Source: GCA-002282575 sp964519885
GTDB lineage: Bacteria > Pseudomonadota > Gammaproteobacteria > Thiomicrospirales > Thiomicrospiraceae
Assembly (NCBI GenBank): GCA_964519885.1
Contig: CAZFLX010000007.1
Location: 27,327-91,326 of the forward strand
Length of the DNA: 64,000 nt
Direction of reading: 5' to 3'
Part shown: in pieces, positions 10,501 to 18,098 of the stretch
Numbering within the stretch: the first letter of the stretch is position 1
How the letters are laid out: each line of letters begins with the position of its first letter
The notes under the pieces: model-generated
The model's input: the letters and a program-made list of their open reading frames with translations, nothing else
What the model was told of the DNA's origin: nothing
The model's database searches: none
Translations under genes and position numbers: made by a program

Positions 10501-11106
10501 CAACTTGGTAATCATCAACTTTCTTTAGAGCTCATTGATTCATTTCATGCCTGGTTAAGTACACTGGTGCAACAACCCATTCACCTGTCTGGAGGTGGTG
10601 TGTTACAACTTAACCAGTGCCAGACAGGAGAGTTTTGGTGTGAAATGGGCTTCACCTTACCGCTATCGCAAACACATACTCAAGCTTTAGATGAAGCGGT
10701 GAAACGCATGGTGCTAAAAGGCATGTCGCGACCCAGCTTATCTTTTCAACGCTTAGGTGGTTTACTAACCGGCTTTATGGATTTGATTGTCGAACGAGAA
10801 GGGCGTTACTACGTGTTAGATTATAAAACTAACAAGTTAGCGCAGGGTTATGATGACTGGTCTTGTCAACAAGCGATACTTGAACACCGTTATGATTTAC
10901 AGGCCATGATTTATGTGCTGGCATTGCACCGATTATTATCGGCACGCTTGCCCGATTATGATTACGAGCGTCACATGGGTGGCGCTGTTTACTGGTTTAT
11001 TCGTGGTGCCGATCCACATCAACTTCAGCAAGGTGTTTGGCAATATAAGCCCAGTTTAACTGAGTTAACCGAATTTTCTCAGCTATTTGTGAGTGAAGCA
11101 CCATGA
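7525..11106 (+). CDS. recB: Exodeoxyribonuclease V subunit beta (RecB)
   Basis: The slow 3'-5' helicase and sole nuclease subunit of RecBCD, 1193 residues. Walker A is ASAGTGKT at residues 21-28, near the N-terminus. The UvrD-type motif II reads VDEFQDTDPWQY and the Q-x-x-YRFRGAD motif follows. The C-terminal nuclease domain keeps the Asp and the DYKTN catalytic motif (Asp1099, Lys1101). That nuclease domain also binds RecA in E. coli. The ATGA overlap with recC and with recD makes a three-gene unit. Nothing is truncated. Confidence 0.97.
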   Translation: MIATNLNPLTLPLQGQQLIEASAGTGKTYTLSALYVRLVLGHNQLFDGGERLLLPPDILVMTFTDAATAELRERIRLRLQEAKLAFQCGSSDDPLLSELLTEFPVDSYAVCVQKLSLAIEWMDEAAIFTIHGWASRMLRQHAFDSLAMFEQTLVEDTYQLKLTACKNYWRQTYYALDAQAASAVQAWVKSPEALLTLVNHQQSTPNRDNDNTVTPVEPKQVLQAWVDWKTKLSACFIELQTSWTDEVTQLLFQALDSDQLNKTHYHKTWLGQLLDWLKTENNPPLDKLANVSTGAFKTKGKGTAPVHDAFDLMARYVGLLSQEPDYQEALLAHARVGVQNLYQHAKHQAGLFDFDDLLQQLYHALQGEEGTALAQAIRKQYPVALVDEFQDTDPWQYGCFTPLYAGRDDCVLLMIGDPKQAIYRFRGADMDTYLLAKSHVVEPYTLTQNFRSSQAMISAVNRLFAMAEQHPKGAFQFKVDDQNPIPFVEVTAGKTLSELIVDEKPHAAVTLWSMKPAECVTRGEYQQVMAEACANQIHRLLNPSTNSGFVGESGLKPIAAKDIAVLVRKTDEAMLIKKALSQYQIASVYLSDKESIFTSSEALDVWRWLVAVNEPESTRAIGAALASNSFAYSLNEIDQLANNEAAWDEWVTRFRSWRDTWQQQGVQAMLYRLMHEQGITDYWQRQTEGERKLTNLLHLAEVLQQASLEREGRIALIRWLAMHISQPQASTAKEHLVRLESDAACITIITIHKSKGLEYPLVFLPFAMSLGMNKRQVSDEQERELDWQESIRLLYVALTRASHALWLGVAGFKTKSDSAGFYETALGYLLAGDKRGDDENAWANAFESWLTHPNVSWQILEQNLIKASEQGLAIVDQVSEKQTHSAVLIPQTRHWPFSQVTSYSRITHQLDAQRISASEFRLLEQQADDTQQPLDDDQPSDLPLFELTQVETPWQALPAGAGVGDFMHRALETLLVEQIQPDDAFWQEFWQRQLGNHQLSLELIDSFHAWLSTLVQQPIHLSGGGVLQLNQCQTGEFWCEMGFTLPLSQTHTQALDEAVKRMVLKGMSRPSLSFQRLGGLLTGFMDLIVEREGRYYVLDYKTNKLAQGYDDWSCQQAILEHRYDLQAMIYVLALHRLLSARLPDYDYERHMGGAVYWFIRGADPHQLQQGVWQYKPSLTELTEFSQLFVSEAP

Positions 11107-12908
11107 CGCATTTCAGCCAAATTATACTTGCCAAGGTCGATATCGCCTTTGCCAATCTGCTTCAATCTAAACAATCCGCCGACAAAGACGCTTGGCTACT
11201 AGCCGCTTATACCAGTTATGCCTATCGTGCCGGTAACAGCTGTTTAATACTGTCTGAAAGCCTGTCACACGCTACTTTTATCCATCCTAATGGATTGAGT
11301 ATTGGGCGTTTTTCCGCTAATTGGTCCGCCCAACAACACAAGTGTCGTTGGTGGCAGCGTGATGATGCCTCAACACCGCTAGTGTGGCAAGAAAATCGCC
11401 TTTACTTGCAACGTGCTTGGCAAGATGAGCAATTCATTCAGGCATCAATTCAACAACGACTTGATATGATAAGCGAAGTTATGCAACCGTTATTAACACC
11501 CTGGTTAACAAGCTTATTTCAATCATCGCCAACCCACACGACCGAGCCAAACTGGCAATTGATCGCTTGCGCTTTAGCCACCAGGTCACAGTTTTCCATT
11601 ATTACCGGCGGACCTGGCACAGGCAAAACGACCACTGTTGTTCGCTTGTTGGCTTTACTACACCGCTTAGCACAACAATCAACACCCTCACAATCCTTAC
11701 AAGTTGGTTTATCAGCGCCCACGGGCAAAGCGGCTGCGCGCCTTACCGGCTCCATACAACAGGCGATGCATCACTTGCCAGCAGATTTTCAATTCAACTT
11801 TAGCGCACCCGCACAAACCCTGCATAAATGGTTGGCTAGTGATGAGCTCACGCAGTGCGACTGTTTTATTGTTGATGAAGCCTCCATGATTGACCTGCAC
11901 TCAATGGCGCAATTATTACGCAAACTGCCATTAACCACGCGATTAATTTTGCTAGGTGATAAAGACCAGTTGGCATCGGTTGATGCTGGTGCTGTATTGG
12001 GTCAATTATGTAACAAGGCAGAGCAGGGCGATTATTCACTGGCAACACAGCAGTGGTTAATGCACAACGCTGGTCAAACCTTACCGCAAAACTATCTATC
12101 ATCAACTACACCATCCTTATCGCAACAAACCATTATGTTACGTCAGTCGCATCGTTTTGATGCCAGCAGTGCCATTGGTCAATGGGCATCATGGGTCAAT
12201 CAACAAGCCGTAAAAGTTGTCAAGCAGGCCTATACTGGATTAGCCGATTGGCACAAAGACCAAGATGAGGCAGTGGTTCGTCTTGTTATCACCAGCAAAG
12301 ACTTCAGATCACTGAAACAATTGATGCTGATACAATGGCAAAAGCTCAATGCGTTGCTTGAACAGAGCATAGAAGCTGAACAGGCAGATGAGTGGGCGAA
12401 GAAATGTCTTGGTCAATTAAGCGAGTTTCAATTATTATGCGCAGTACGCGATGGTCAATGGGGCTTAGTATCGATGAATCAACGCATTGCTCAATGGCTT
12501 AACCTGAGCACCACAACCTGGCAAGTCGGGCGCATGGTGATGATTAACCGCAATGACTATACCTTAAACCTTATGAATGGTGACATTGGCTTGTGTTTGG
12601 CTCATCCAAAACTAGGATTGCGCGTAGCTTTTGCCTCGGAGCAAGGCGTTCGATGGATTTTGCCAGCACGTCTTTCTCACCATGAGGATGCTTTTGCCAT
12701 GAGTGTGCATAAGTCTCAAGGTTCTGAATTTAATAAGGTTTGTTTGTTATTGCCCGAACAGGATAGCGCGATTTTGACCAAAGAACTGATTTACACTGCC
12801 ATTACCCGCGCTAAAAGCCAATTTATCTTGGCAGCTTCCAATCCACAACAACTGTTTCATGCGGTAGGTCGTTGCGTTCAACGCTCAGGTGGTTTAAATT
12901 TTGACTAA
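11103..12908 (+). CDS. recD: Exodeoxyribonuclease V subunit alpha (RecD)
   Basis: The fast 5'-3' helicase of RecBCD, 601 residues (E. coli 608). Walker A is GGPGTGKTT at about residues 169-177, motif II is VDEASMIDL, and the C-terminal motif VHKSQGSEF is typical of the RecD/TraI helicases. It overlaps recB by four bases at its start and rlmC by eight bases at its end. It is complete, so the enzyme should be the full nuclease-proficient RecBCD rather than a RecBC-only variant. Confidence 0.97.
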   Translation: MTHFSQIILAKVDIAFANLLQSKQSADKDAWLLAAYTSYAYRAGNSCLILSESLSHATFIHPNGLSIGRFSANWSAQQHKCRWWQRDDASTPLVWQENRLYLQRAWQDEQFIQASIQQRLDMISEVMQPLLTPWLTSLFQSSPTHTTEPNWQLIACALATRSQFSIITGGPGTGKTTTVVRLLALLHRLAQQSTPSQSLQVGLSAPTGKAAARLTGSIQQAMHHLPADFQFNFSAPAQTLHKWLASDELTQCDCFIVDEASMIDLHSMAQLLRKLPLTTRLILLGDKDQLASVDAGAVLGQLCNKAEQGDYSLATQQWLMHNAGQTLPQNYLSSTTPSLSQQTIMLRQSHRFDASSAIGQWASWVNQQAVKVVKQAYTGLADWHKDQDEAVVRLVITSKDFRSLKQLMLIQWQKLNALLEQSIEAEQADEWAKKCLGQLSEFQLLCAVRDGQWGLVSMNQRIAQWLNLSTTTWQVGRMVMINRNDYTLNLMNGDIGLCLAHPKLGLRVAFASEQGVRWILPARLSHHEDAFAMSVHKSQGSEFNKVCLLLPEQDSAILTKELIYTAITRAKSQFILAASNPQQLFHAVGRCVQRSGGLNFD

Positions 12909-14052
12909 TCAACAACTTAACTGCGACTATTATGAGCAAGGTATATGCCGATCCTGTACGCAAATCACCCTCGATTATGCACAGCAATGCAAACAAAAAC
13001 AACAGCTTGTAGAATCTAGCTTATCGAAAAATGAATCCATTTGTTGGTTGCCCATAGTGACCAGTCGCATACAGGGATTTCGCAATAAAGCCAAAATGGT
13101 GGTTAGCGGTCATTGGCAATCCCCCGTACTTGGCATTCTGGATCGTCAATATCAAGCTTATGATTTAGTTAACTGTCAATTATATCCTAATGAATTACAA
13201 GCTACTTTTGAACCCATTCGCAATTGGATTCAGCAAACCAAACTGATGCCATACGATGTCGTTAAACGCCAGGGTGAGTTAAAGTACGTTATCGTCAGTA
13301 TTGATGAACACACCAAAGCGTTGATGTGCCGATTGGTACTGAGATCAACCCAGCACTTAGCGAGCATTCGAGCCGCTTTGCCGAGCTTAATGCAAGCCTT
13401 ACCAACATTGGCTGTTGTTTCAGTGAATATTCAACCCTTAGCGGCAGCCATTGTGGAAGGTGAACAAGAAATACTACTTAGCGAACAAGCGGTGCTGACG
13501 CATTGGGTAAATGGGCTGCCATTACATTGTCATCCGCGCAGTTTTTTTCAGACCAATACTCAAGTTGCCGCTGCACTTTACCGACAGGCACAATCCTGGG
13601 TAGCCGACATTCAGCCAACTCAACTGTGGGACTTATTTTGTGGCGTTGGGGGTTTTGCCTTACATGCTGCGCAGGTCATGCAAGGCCAGGTTACGGGTAT
13701 CGAAATTAATGCTGATGCCATTCACAGCGCACAAAGCAGCGCCAATGCTTTAGGTTTTGCGGACAGATTGAGTTTTCGCGCATTAAGTGCAGCCGATTTT
13801 GCACACAAGGCTTCAACGGCATCTCCAGATTGTATTATTGTTAATCCGCCCAGACGTGGTATTGGAACTGAACTGTGTCGATGGATCAACGACTCGACAG
13901 CAAGTCATCTGATTTACTCCAGCTGCAATCCAAACTCACTGTCTGAGGATATTCATCAATTGACAGCTTTCAAGGCTGTCAAAGCTCAAGTGTTTGATAT
14001 GTTTCCGCATACACAACATGCCGAGGTGCTGGTGTTATTGGTTAGAAACTAG
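12901..14052 (+). CDS. rlmC: 23S rRNA (uracil-5-)-methyltransferase RlmC
   Basis: Methylates U747 of 23S rRNA in E. coli using S-adenosylmethionine. The 383-residue protein follows E. coli RlmC closely along its length: RNKAKMVVSG, NIQPLAAAI, DLFCGVGGF (SAM site), VNPPRRGIG and the nucleophilic cysteine in SSCNP (Cys342). Cys8, Cys16 and Cys19 plus the Cys of NCQLYP would hold the [4Fe-4S] cluster. The start is TTG at 12901, inside the end of recD. No ATG occurs before residue about 60 and a later start would lose the cluster cysteines. The eight-base overlap suggests coupling to recD. Confidence 0.93.
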   Translation: MTNQQLNCDYYEQGICRSCTQITLDYAQQCKQKQQLVESSLSKNESICWLPIVTSRIQGFRNKAKMVVSGHWQSPVLGILDRQYQAYDLVNCQLYPNELQATFEPIRNWIQQTKLMPYDVVKRQGELKYVIVSIDEHTKALMCRLVLRSTQHLASIRAALPSLMQALPTLAVVSVNIQPLAAAIVEGEQEILLSEQAVLTHWVNGLPLHCHPRSFFQTNTQVAAALYRQAQSWVADIQPTQLWDLFCGVGGFALHAAQVMQGQVTGIEINADAIHSAQSSANALGFADRLSFRALSAADFAHKASTASPDCIIVNPPRRGIGTELCRWINDSTASHLIYSSCNPNSLSEDIHQLTAFKAVKAQVFDMFPHTQHAEVLVLLVRN

Positions 14053-14067
14053 AGTTAAGGCTGAATT

Positions 14068-14107
14068 ATTATTACTTTCGACAATAAATCTTGTCGAAAG
14101 TAATAAT
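14068..14107. repeat. Perfect 17-bp inverted repeat with 6-nt spacer
   Basis: The left arm ATTATTACTTTCGACAA (14068-14084) and its exact reverse complement (14091-14107) flank the spacer TAAATC. It sits between rlmC and the tyrosine recombinase gene. It is not followed by a T-run, so it does not look like a classical terminator. The layout of long arms around a short 6-nt centre resembles tyrosine-recombinase core sites. The right arm also overlaps the candidate -35 of the recombinase gene, so an operator is equally possible. The repeat itself is certain; its role is inferred. Confidence 0.9.
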
Positions 14108-14120
14108 GTTGGGTTATTAT
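14091..14120 (+). promoter_or_regulatory. Candidate promoter of the tyrosine recombinase gene
   Basis: A -35-like TTGTCG (14091-14096) and a -10-like TATTAT (14115-14120) are separated by 18 nt and lie 52 bp before the recombinase ATG. The -35 element forms the first six bases of the right arm of the dyad, so a protein bound to the dyad would cover the promoter. Confidence 0.45.
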
Positions 14121-14171
14121 AGCCTTATCCCTATTAAGTTCATCAACGCATTATTTTAAGCCGAGTTAACC

Positions 14172-15116
14172 ATGACGACGACACACGCAATGCAGAACAT
14201 TACACAAACAGTTCCTCAAGCTAACCCGTTAACTGCTTATTTAAGCAGTGTTTCGGTCACGTCACGCCAAGGCTATTTACGTGGCGCTGCGCCCGCATTT
14301 GTCGAAGCTTTAACCGCTGGCAAGTCTCGAGAACTTAATGCCATTGATTGGAATCAATTAACCGTCGATGATGTATTAACCGCTTTGCTACGTTTACAAG
14401 ATGCACAAAAATCGGAACGTTATCTCAATCAAGTCATCAGTTTGGTTCGTGGTGTGGCTAAAAATGCGTGGTTATTGGGCAATATGGATGGTGATGTTTA
14501 CGCACGAATTAAAGCCATTCCGTTCAAGAAGATTCAACGCCTACCTGCTGGCAGAGAAATTACTAACGATGAACTAAACGCCATGCGCGCTACCCAGGCG
14601 CAACTGCCTAACAATGCCACCTTGGTTCGTGACAAACTCATCTTTAATTTATTGTATTTATTGGGATTAAGGCGCTTTGAGGTAGCTAAATTGACCTTGG
14701 CAAGTATTCACCAGCAACGTCGAATCATTCGTTTTATTGGCAAAGGAAATAAGGAAGCGGAACTACCTTATGGCGATGAAATTGAACAAAATTTACAAGA
14801 ATGGTTGTCTATTCGAGGATTAAAACCCGGTCCATTATTGTGTCGGATTCGTAAAGGCGGACAGTTAGATAACACACAAGCGCTGAGCGATGTGGCGATT
14901 CGTGATATTCTCAAGCGCACCGCATTACTAGCCGGCATTGATCCCAGTAGTTTGGCGCCTCACGATATGCGCCGTTCACGCATTACGCATCTATTAGACG
15001 AAGGTCACAAGCTACGCGACGTGCAAGCCTTAGCCCGTCATGCTAATGCCAACACCACCGCTAAATATGACCGCTCCGATCGAGAAGAAAACCTGCGTCG
15101 ATTAATTCAGCAGTGA
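14172..15116 (+). CDS. Solitary tyrosine recombinase / integrase
   Basis: A 314-residue site-specific recombinase of the phage-integrase family. An N-terminal SAM-like core-binding domain (about 20-125) precedes a catalytic domain with all expected residues: Arg167 (GLRRFEV), Lys191 (GKGNKEAELP), His264 and Arg267 (HDMRR), His290 (LARHAN) and nucleophile Tyr299 (AKYDR). It is the size of XerC/XerD but the sequence is not a clear XerC or XerD. There is no phage, transposon or cassette array near it, and both neighbours are chromosomal. A second ATG at codon 7 could be the true start. The dyad at 14068-14107 directly upstream may be its target or operator. Confidence 0.9.
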   Translation: MTTTHAMQNITQTVPQANPLTAYLSSVSVTSRQGYLRGAAPAFVEALTAGKSRELNAIDWNQLTVDDVLTALLRLQDAQKSERYLNQVISLVRGVAKNAWLLGNMDGDVYARIKAIPFKKIQRLPAGREITNDELNAMRATQAQLPNNATLVRDKLIFNLLYLLGLRRFEVAKLTLASIHQQRRIIRFIGKGNKEAELPYGDEIEQNLQEWLSIRGLKPGPLLCRIRKGGQLDNTQALSDVAIRDILKRTALLAGIDPSSLAPHDMRRSRITHLLDEGHKLRDVQALARHANANTTAKYDRSDREENLRRLIQQ

Positions 15117-15171
15117 CTTTTCAAATCATTCAGTCAATCCACAGTTTATCTATTATCGGGAAATTATAATT

Positions 15172-15528
15172 ATGACAAAGCACTACCAGCTCTATGGCAT
15201 CCCCAATTGCGACACGGTGAAAAAGGCGAGAAAATGGTTAAGCGAGCAAGCTATTTCCGTTGAGTTTATCGACTTTAAAAAACAAACACCCAGCATTGAG
15301 CAATTAACCCAATGGTCGCACCAATTAGGTTGGCAAATTCTGCTTAAAAAAACCGGAACTACTTGGCGAAACCTTCCAGAAGATGAACGCAACGACCTAG
15401 ATGAAGCCAAATCAATTGACTTAATGCATCAGCATAGCAATTTAATTAAACGTCCGTTATTGCTTGAAGGCAGTCGCGTTCTGTTAGCCGGATTTAAGCA
15501 AGCTGAATGGGAAAAGCAGTTGTGTTAA
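15172..15528 (+). CDS. yffB: Spx/MgsR/YffB-type ArsC-like thioredoxin-fold protein
   Basis: A 118-residue member of the ArsC/Spx family. It has the YffB signature GIPNCDTVKKARKWL at residues 9-23, with a single cysteine (C13) in place of the CxxC of Spx, and GTTWRNLPEDER further on. YffB-type proteins have a thioredoxin fold and bind glutathione, but their physiological role is not settled, so an arsenate reductase name would be too specific. It lies 55 bp after the recombinase gene and its last four bases overlap the stop of the convergent transglutaminase-like gene. Confidence 0.88.
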   Translation: MTKHYQLYGIPNCDTVKKARKWLSEQAISVEFIDFKKQTPSIEQLTQWSHQLGWQILLKKTGTTWRNLPEDERNDLDEAKSIDLMHQHSNLIKRPLLLEGSRVLLAGFKQAEWEKQLC

Positions 15529-16400
15529 CCTTTTATTTTGGCTCTAGCTAATTTATCGGTCACTTGACCAATTAAATTACGACTACGCCATAATCGCAAA
15601 GTCCACAGCCAAATGCGTTTATCTTTAGTGAAGAATACTGGTAAGAGTAAACCGACGGGTATAGCCCATTTTGCAACATAACTGATTTTTTCAATCACAA
15701 ACAACCAAGTTTGATAACTTTCCGCACCACCATCAAAGATGATATTGTTGTCGGTGCGGAAAAACTCTTCTACCTTATCTACGTCGTAATCGCTAAATCC
15801 GGCACGGTGATAGAATTGAGCAACCTCTGCAGGGTTTTCTTCCGCTTCTTGTAAACTAAAAGGCAAGACTAATCCATAATCTGGATCAAGCAACCACCAC
15901 TGCCCTTCATCCACCTCGGCCGTTAAAATGACATGACCGTGTAATTCAATTAATTTGGCGGGAATCCCTTGCTCCGCTAAAAAGCCTGCCGTGATAATTG
16001 AATGTTGTGAACATAAACCAACACCACGGGCAATGGCTTTACGGTGATCTTGAAACTCATACATGGCAAAATACTTAGGGTTAACATAGGCCAAAGCACG
16101 TAAGATGAAGTTTTCTGACCAAGGTAACAAAATACGATATTCTGCACGATGCTCGTCTTGCCAGTAGTGCATCACACTTTCACTGACCAAGCGACTGAGT
16201 TTTGTCAAATAATCGGCACGATGACTTGGATCTAGTACTTCTAGACGTTGATAAAACTCTTGCTCACTTAGGGTTAAATCGTTAACAAAATAAGTGGCCG
16301 TCTCGTTAATGAGTTCGCTGCTACGCGGCGGTGTAACCAAACCGATTAAATTGAGCGCCATTAAGCCAATACCCAACAGAAAAAGTGCATTTTTGATCAC
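15525..16400 (-). CDS. Membrane-anchored transglutaminase-like protein
   Basis: I start it at GTG 16400 because GGAG (16409-16412) lies 8 nt upstream; a TTG six bases earlier is too close to it. The product has 291 residues. It has an N-terminal membrane helix (residues about 3-22), a soluble domain with a papain-like transglutaminase triad (Cys130 in GLCSQHS, His156 in LHGHVIL, Asp172 in LLDPDYG), and a hydrophobic segment near residues 240-260 before a basic tail. The triad is intact, so an enzyme acting on peptides or cell-surface material is plausible. The substrate is unknown. It is divergent from the SulP gene and convergent with yffB. Confidence 0.75.
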   Translation of the reverse strand: MIKNALFLLGIGLMALNLIGLVTPPRSSELINETATYFVNDLTLSEQEFYQRLEVLDPSHRADYLTKLSRLVSESVMHYWQDEHRAEYRILLPWSENFILRALAYVNPKYFAMYEFQDHRKAIARGVGLCSQHSIITAGFLAEQGIPAKLIELHGHVILTAEVDEGQWWLLDPDYGLVLPFSLQEAEENPAEVAQFYHRAGFSDYDVDKVEEFFRTDNNIIFDGGAESYQTWLFVIEKISYVAKWAIPVGLLLPVFFTKDKRIWLWTLRLWRSRNLIGQVTDKLARAKIKG

Positions 16401-16536
16401 TGGCAAGACTCCGAAGGTGTCACGAAACGGTCATAAAAATTTCTTATTTCTATATTAGCGCAAGATGATATGTTTTGAAAGTCATGCCTGCTTGGTTAAA
16501 CTTGTCATCATTATTAAAAAAAATGAGTTATTAACC

Positions 16537-18075
16537 ATGAGTACTGACTGGGTGTCACACAAAACCAACCTTCTAGCCGGTATTACTGTGGCGATGGCGT
16601 TAGTGCCTGAAGCACTTGCCTTTGCTATTGTGGCCGGTGTTCATCCGTTAGCGGGCTTATTTGCAGTTGTCATTGTTGCTTTCATAACCTCGACTTTTGG
16701 TGGTCGTCCGGGAATGGTATCCGCCGCTGCCGGTTCATTAGCGGTGGTGATGGCGGCACTCGTTATGCAACATGGTGTTGAGTATTTGTTTGCTGCCGTA
16801 ATTGGCATGGGCATCATTCAACTGATCATCGGCTGGCAAAAGTGGGGACGTTTTATTCGCATGGTGCCAGCTCCGGTGATGCTGGGTTTTGTCAACGGAC
16901 TCGCTTTAATCGTTTTTATGGCACAACTCCCCGCCTTTAAAGACGACTCTGGTAATTGGTTGCAAGGTATCGCACTTTGGCAATTATTAGCTGTCGTTGG
17001 CGCAACCATGGTCATTATTTATTTACTGCCGAAACTAACCAAAGCCATACCTTCCACACTGGCTGCAATTGTCTTAATGTCATTAGCCGTATTTGCTTTA
17101 GGTTGGGATATGCGTACTGTGGGTGATATTGCTGATATTGAAGGCAGCCTTTCGGTATTACTTTTCGGTGATACCAGCAATCCCCAACTTAACGGCTTTC
17201 ATATTCCGATGATTCCGTTTAACTGGGAAAGCTTCGTTATTGTCGCGCCTTACGCTTTCATTTTAGCCATTATTGGCACCACCGAATCTTTACTCACCAT
17301 GACCTTAATCGATGACATCACGCAAACACGTGGTCAAGGTAATCGTGAATGTGTGGCTTTAGGTTCTGCTAATATGGTTGCGGGTATGTTCGGTACTATG
17401 GGCGGTTGCGCGCTCATTGGTCAGTCGATGATTAACACCAAATCAGGTGGAACAGGACGCTTGTCGGGTATCACGGCGGCATTAGTGGTTTTGTTATTTA
17501 TCTTGGTGTTATCCGATTTAATTGAACAAATTCCCATTGCTGCTTTAGTGGGGTTAATGTTTTTTGTTGTGGTTGCTACTTTTGAATGGTCGAGTATGGC
17601 CATTTTGAGGGGTATGACAAAAAGCGATGCCGCTATTGTGATCATCGTGACAGCCTTAACGGTTATCTTTGACTTAGCAATTGGTGTCATTTCAGGGGTT
17701 ATTATTGCGGCACTGGTTTTTGCATGGCAACATGCGCAAAAAGTGATGTTAGAGCGCAAGGTTCAAGCCGATGGCAAGGTAATTTATCATGTGCACGGCC
17801 CATTATTTTTTGCTTCGGCTCAGAATTTTTCAGAACAGTTCGATATCGAAAATGACCCCGAATGTGTGAAGATTGATTTTAAATATTCTCGAGTTTACGA
17901 CCATTCAGGTGTTGAGGCAATTGACAAATTGACTGAACGTTACCAAGCGAAAGGTAAGAAATTGGTGTTAAAGCATTTGAGCCCTGAATGCCAAGCCCTG
18001 CTAACAAAAGCAAAAGAATTGGTGGAAGTGAATGTGTCCGAAGACCCACACTATCATGTTTCTATGAATCGATAA
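16537..18075 (+). CDS. SulP family anion permease with STAS domain
   Basis: A 512-residue inner-membrane transporter. The ATG at 16537 (MSTDWVSHKTNLLAG) matches the family start; an upstream in-frame ATG at 16465 would add an atypical hydrophilic-hydrophobic extension. The family core is clear: AMALVPEALAFAIVAGVHP, AAAGSLAVV and the long hydrophobic repeats. It ends in a STAS domain (about 410-505, FKYSRVYDHSGVEAIDKL). SulP proteins carry sulfate, bicarbonate or other anions, and Na+-dependent BicA belongs here. The substrate cannot be read from sequence. It leads a three-gene run with an antiporter 23 bp downstream and a UspA protein. Confidence 0.92.
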   Translation: MSTDWVSHKTNLLAGITVAMALVPEALAFAIVAGVHPLAGLFAVVIVAFITSTFGGRPGMVSAAAGSLAVVMAALVMQHGVEYLFAAVIGMGIIQLIIGWQKWGRFIRMVPAPVMLGFVNGLALIVFMAQLPAFKDDSGNWLQGIALWQLLAVVGATMVIIYLLPKLTKAIPSTLAAIVLMSLAVFALGWDMRTVGDIADIEGSLSVLLFGDTSNPQLNGFHIPMIPFNWESFVIVAPYAFILAIIGTTESLLTMTLIDDITQTRGQGNRECVALGSANMVAGMFGTMGGCALIGQSMINTKSGGTGRLSGITAALVVLLFILVLSDLIEQIPIAALVGLMFFVVVATFEWSSMAILRGMTKSDAAIVIIVTALTVIFDLAIGVISGVIIAALVFAWQHAQKVMLERKVQADGKVIYHVHGPLFFASAQNFSEQFDIENDPECVKIDFKYSRVYDHSGVEAIDKLTERYQAKGKKLVLKHLSPECQALLTKAKELVEVNVSEDPHYHVSMNR

Positions 18076-18098
18076 CAAAGTTACAAGGCTGTCAGATC

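Noticed and set aside
14172..15116. Mark of an integrated genomic island
   Set aside because: No direct repeats, tRNA junction, atypical base composition or cargo genes were seen; neighbours are housekeeping genes on both sides.
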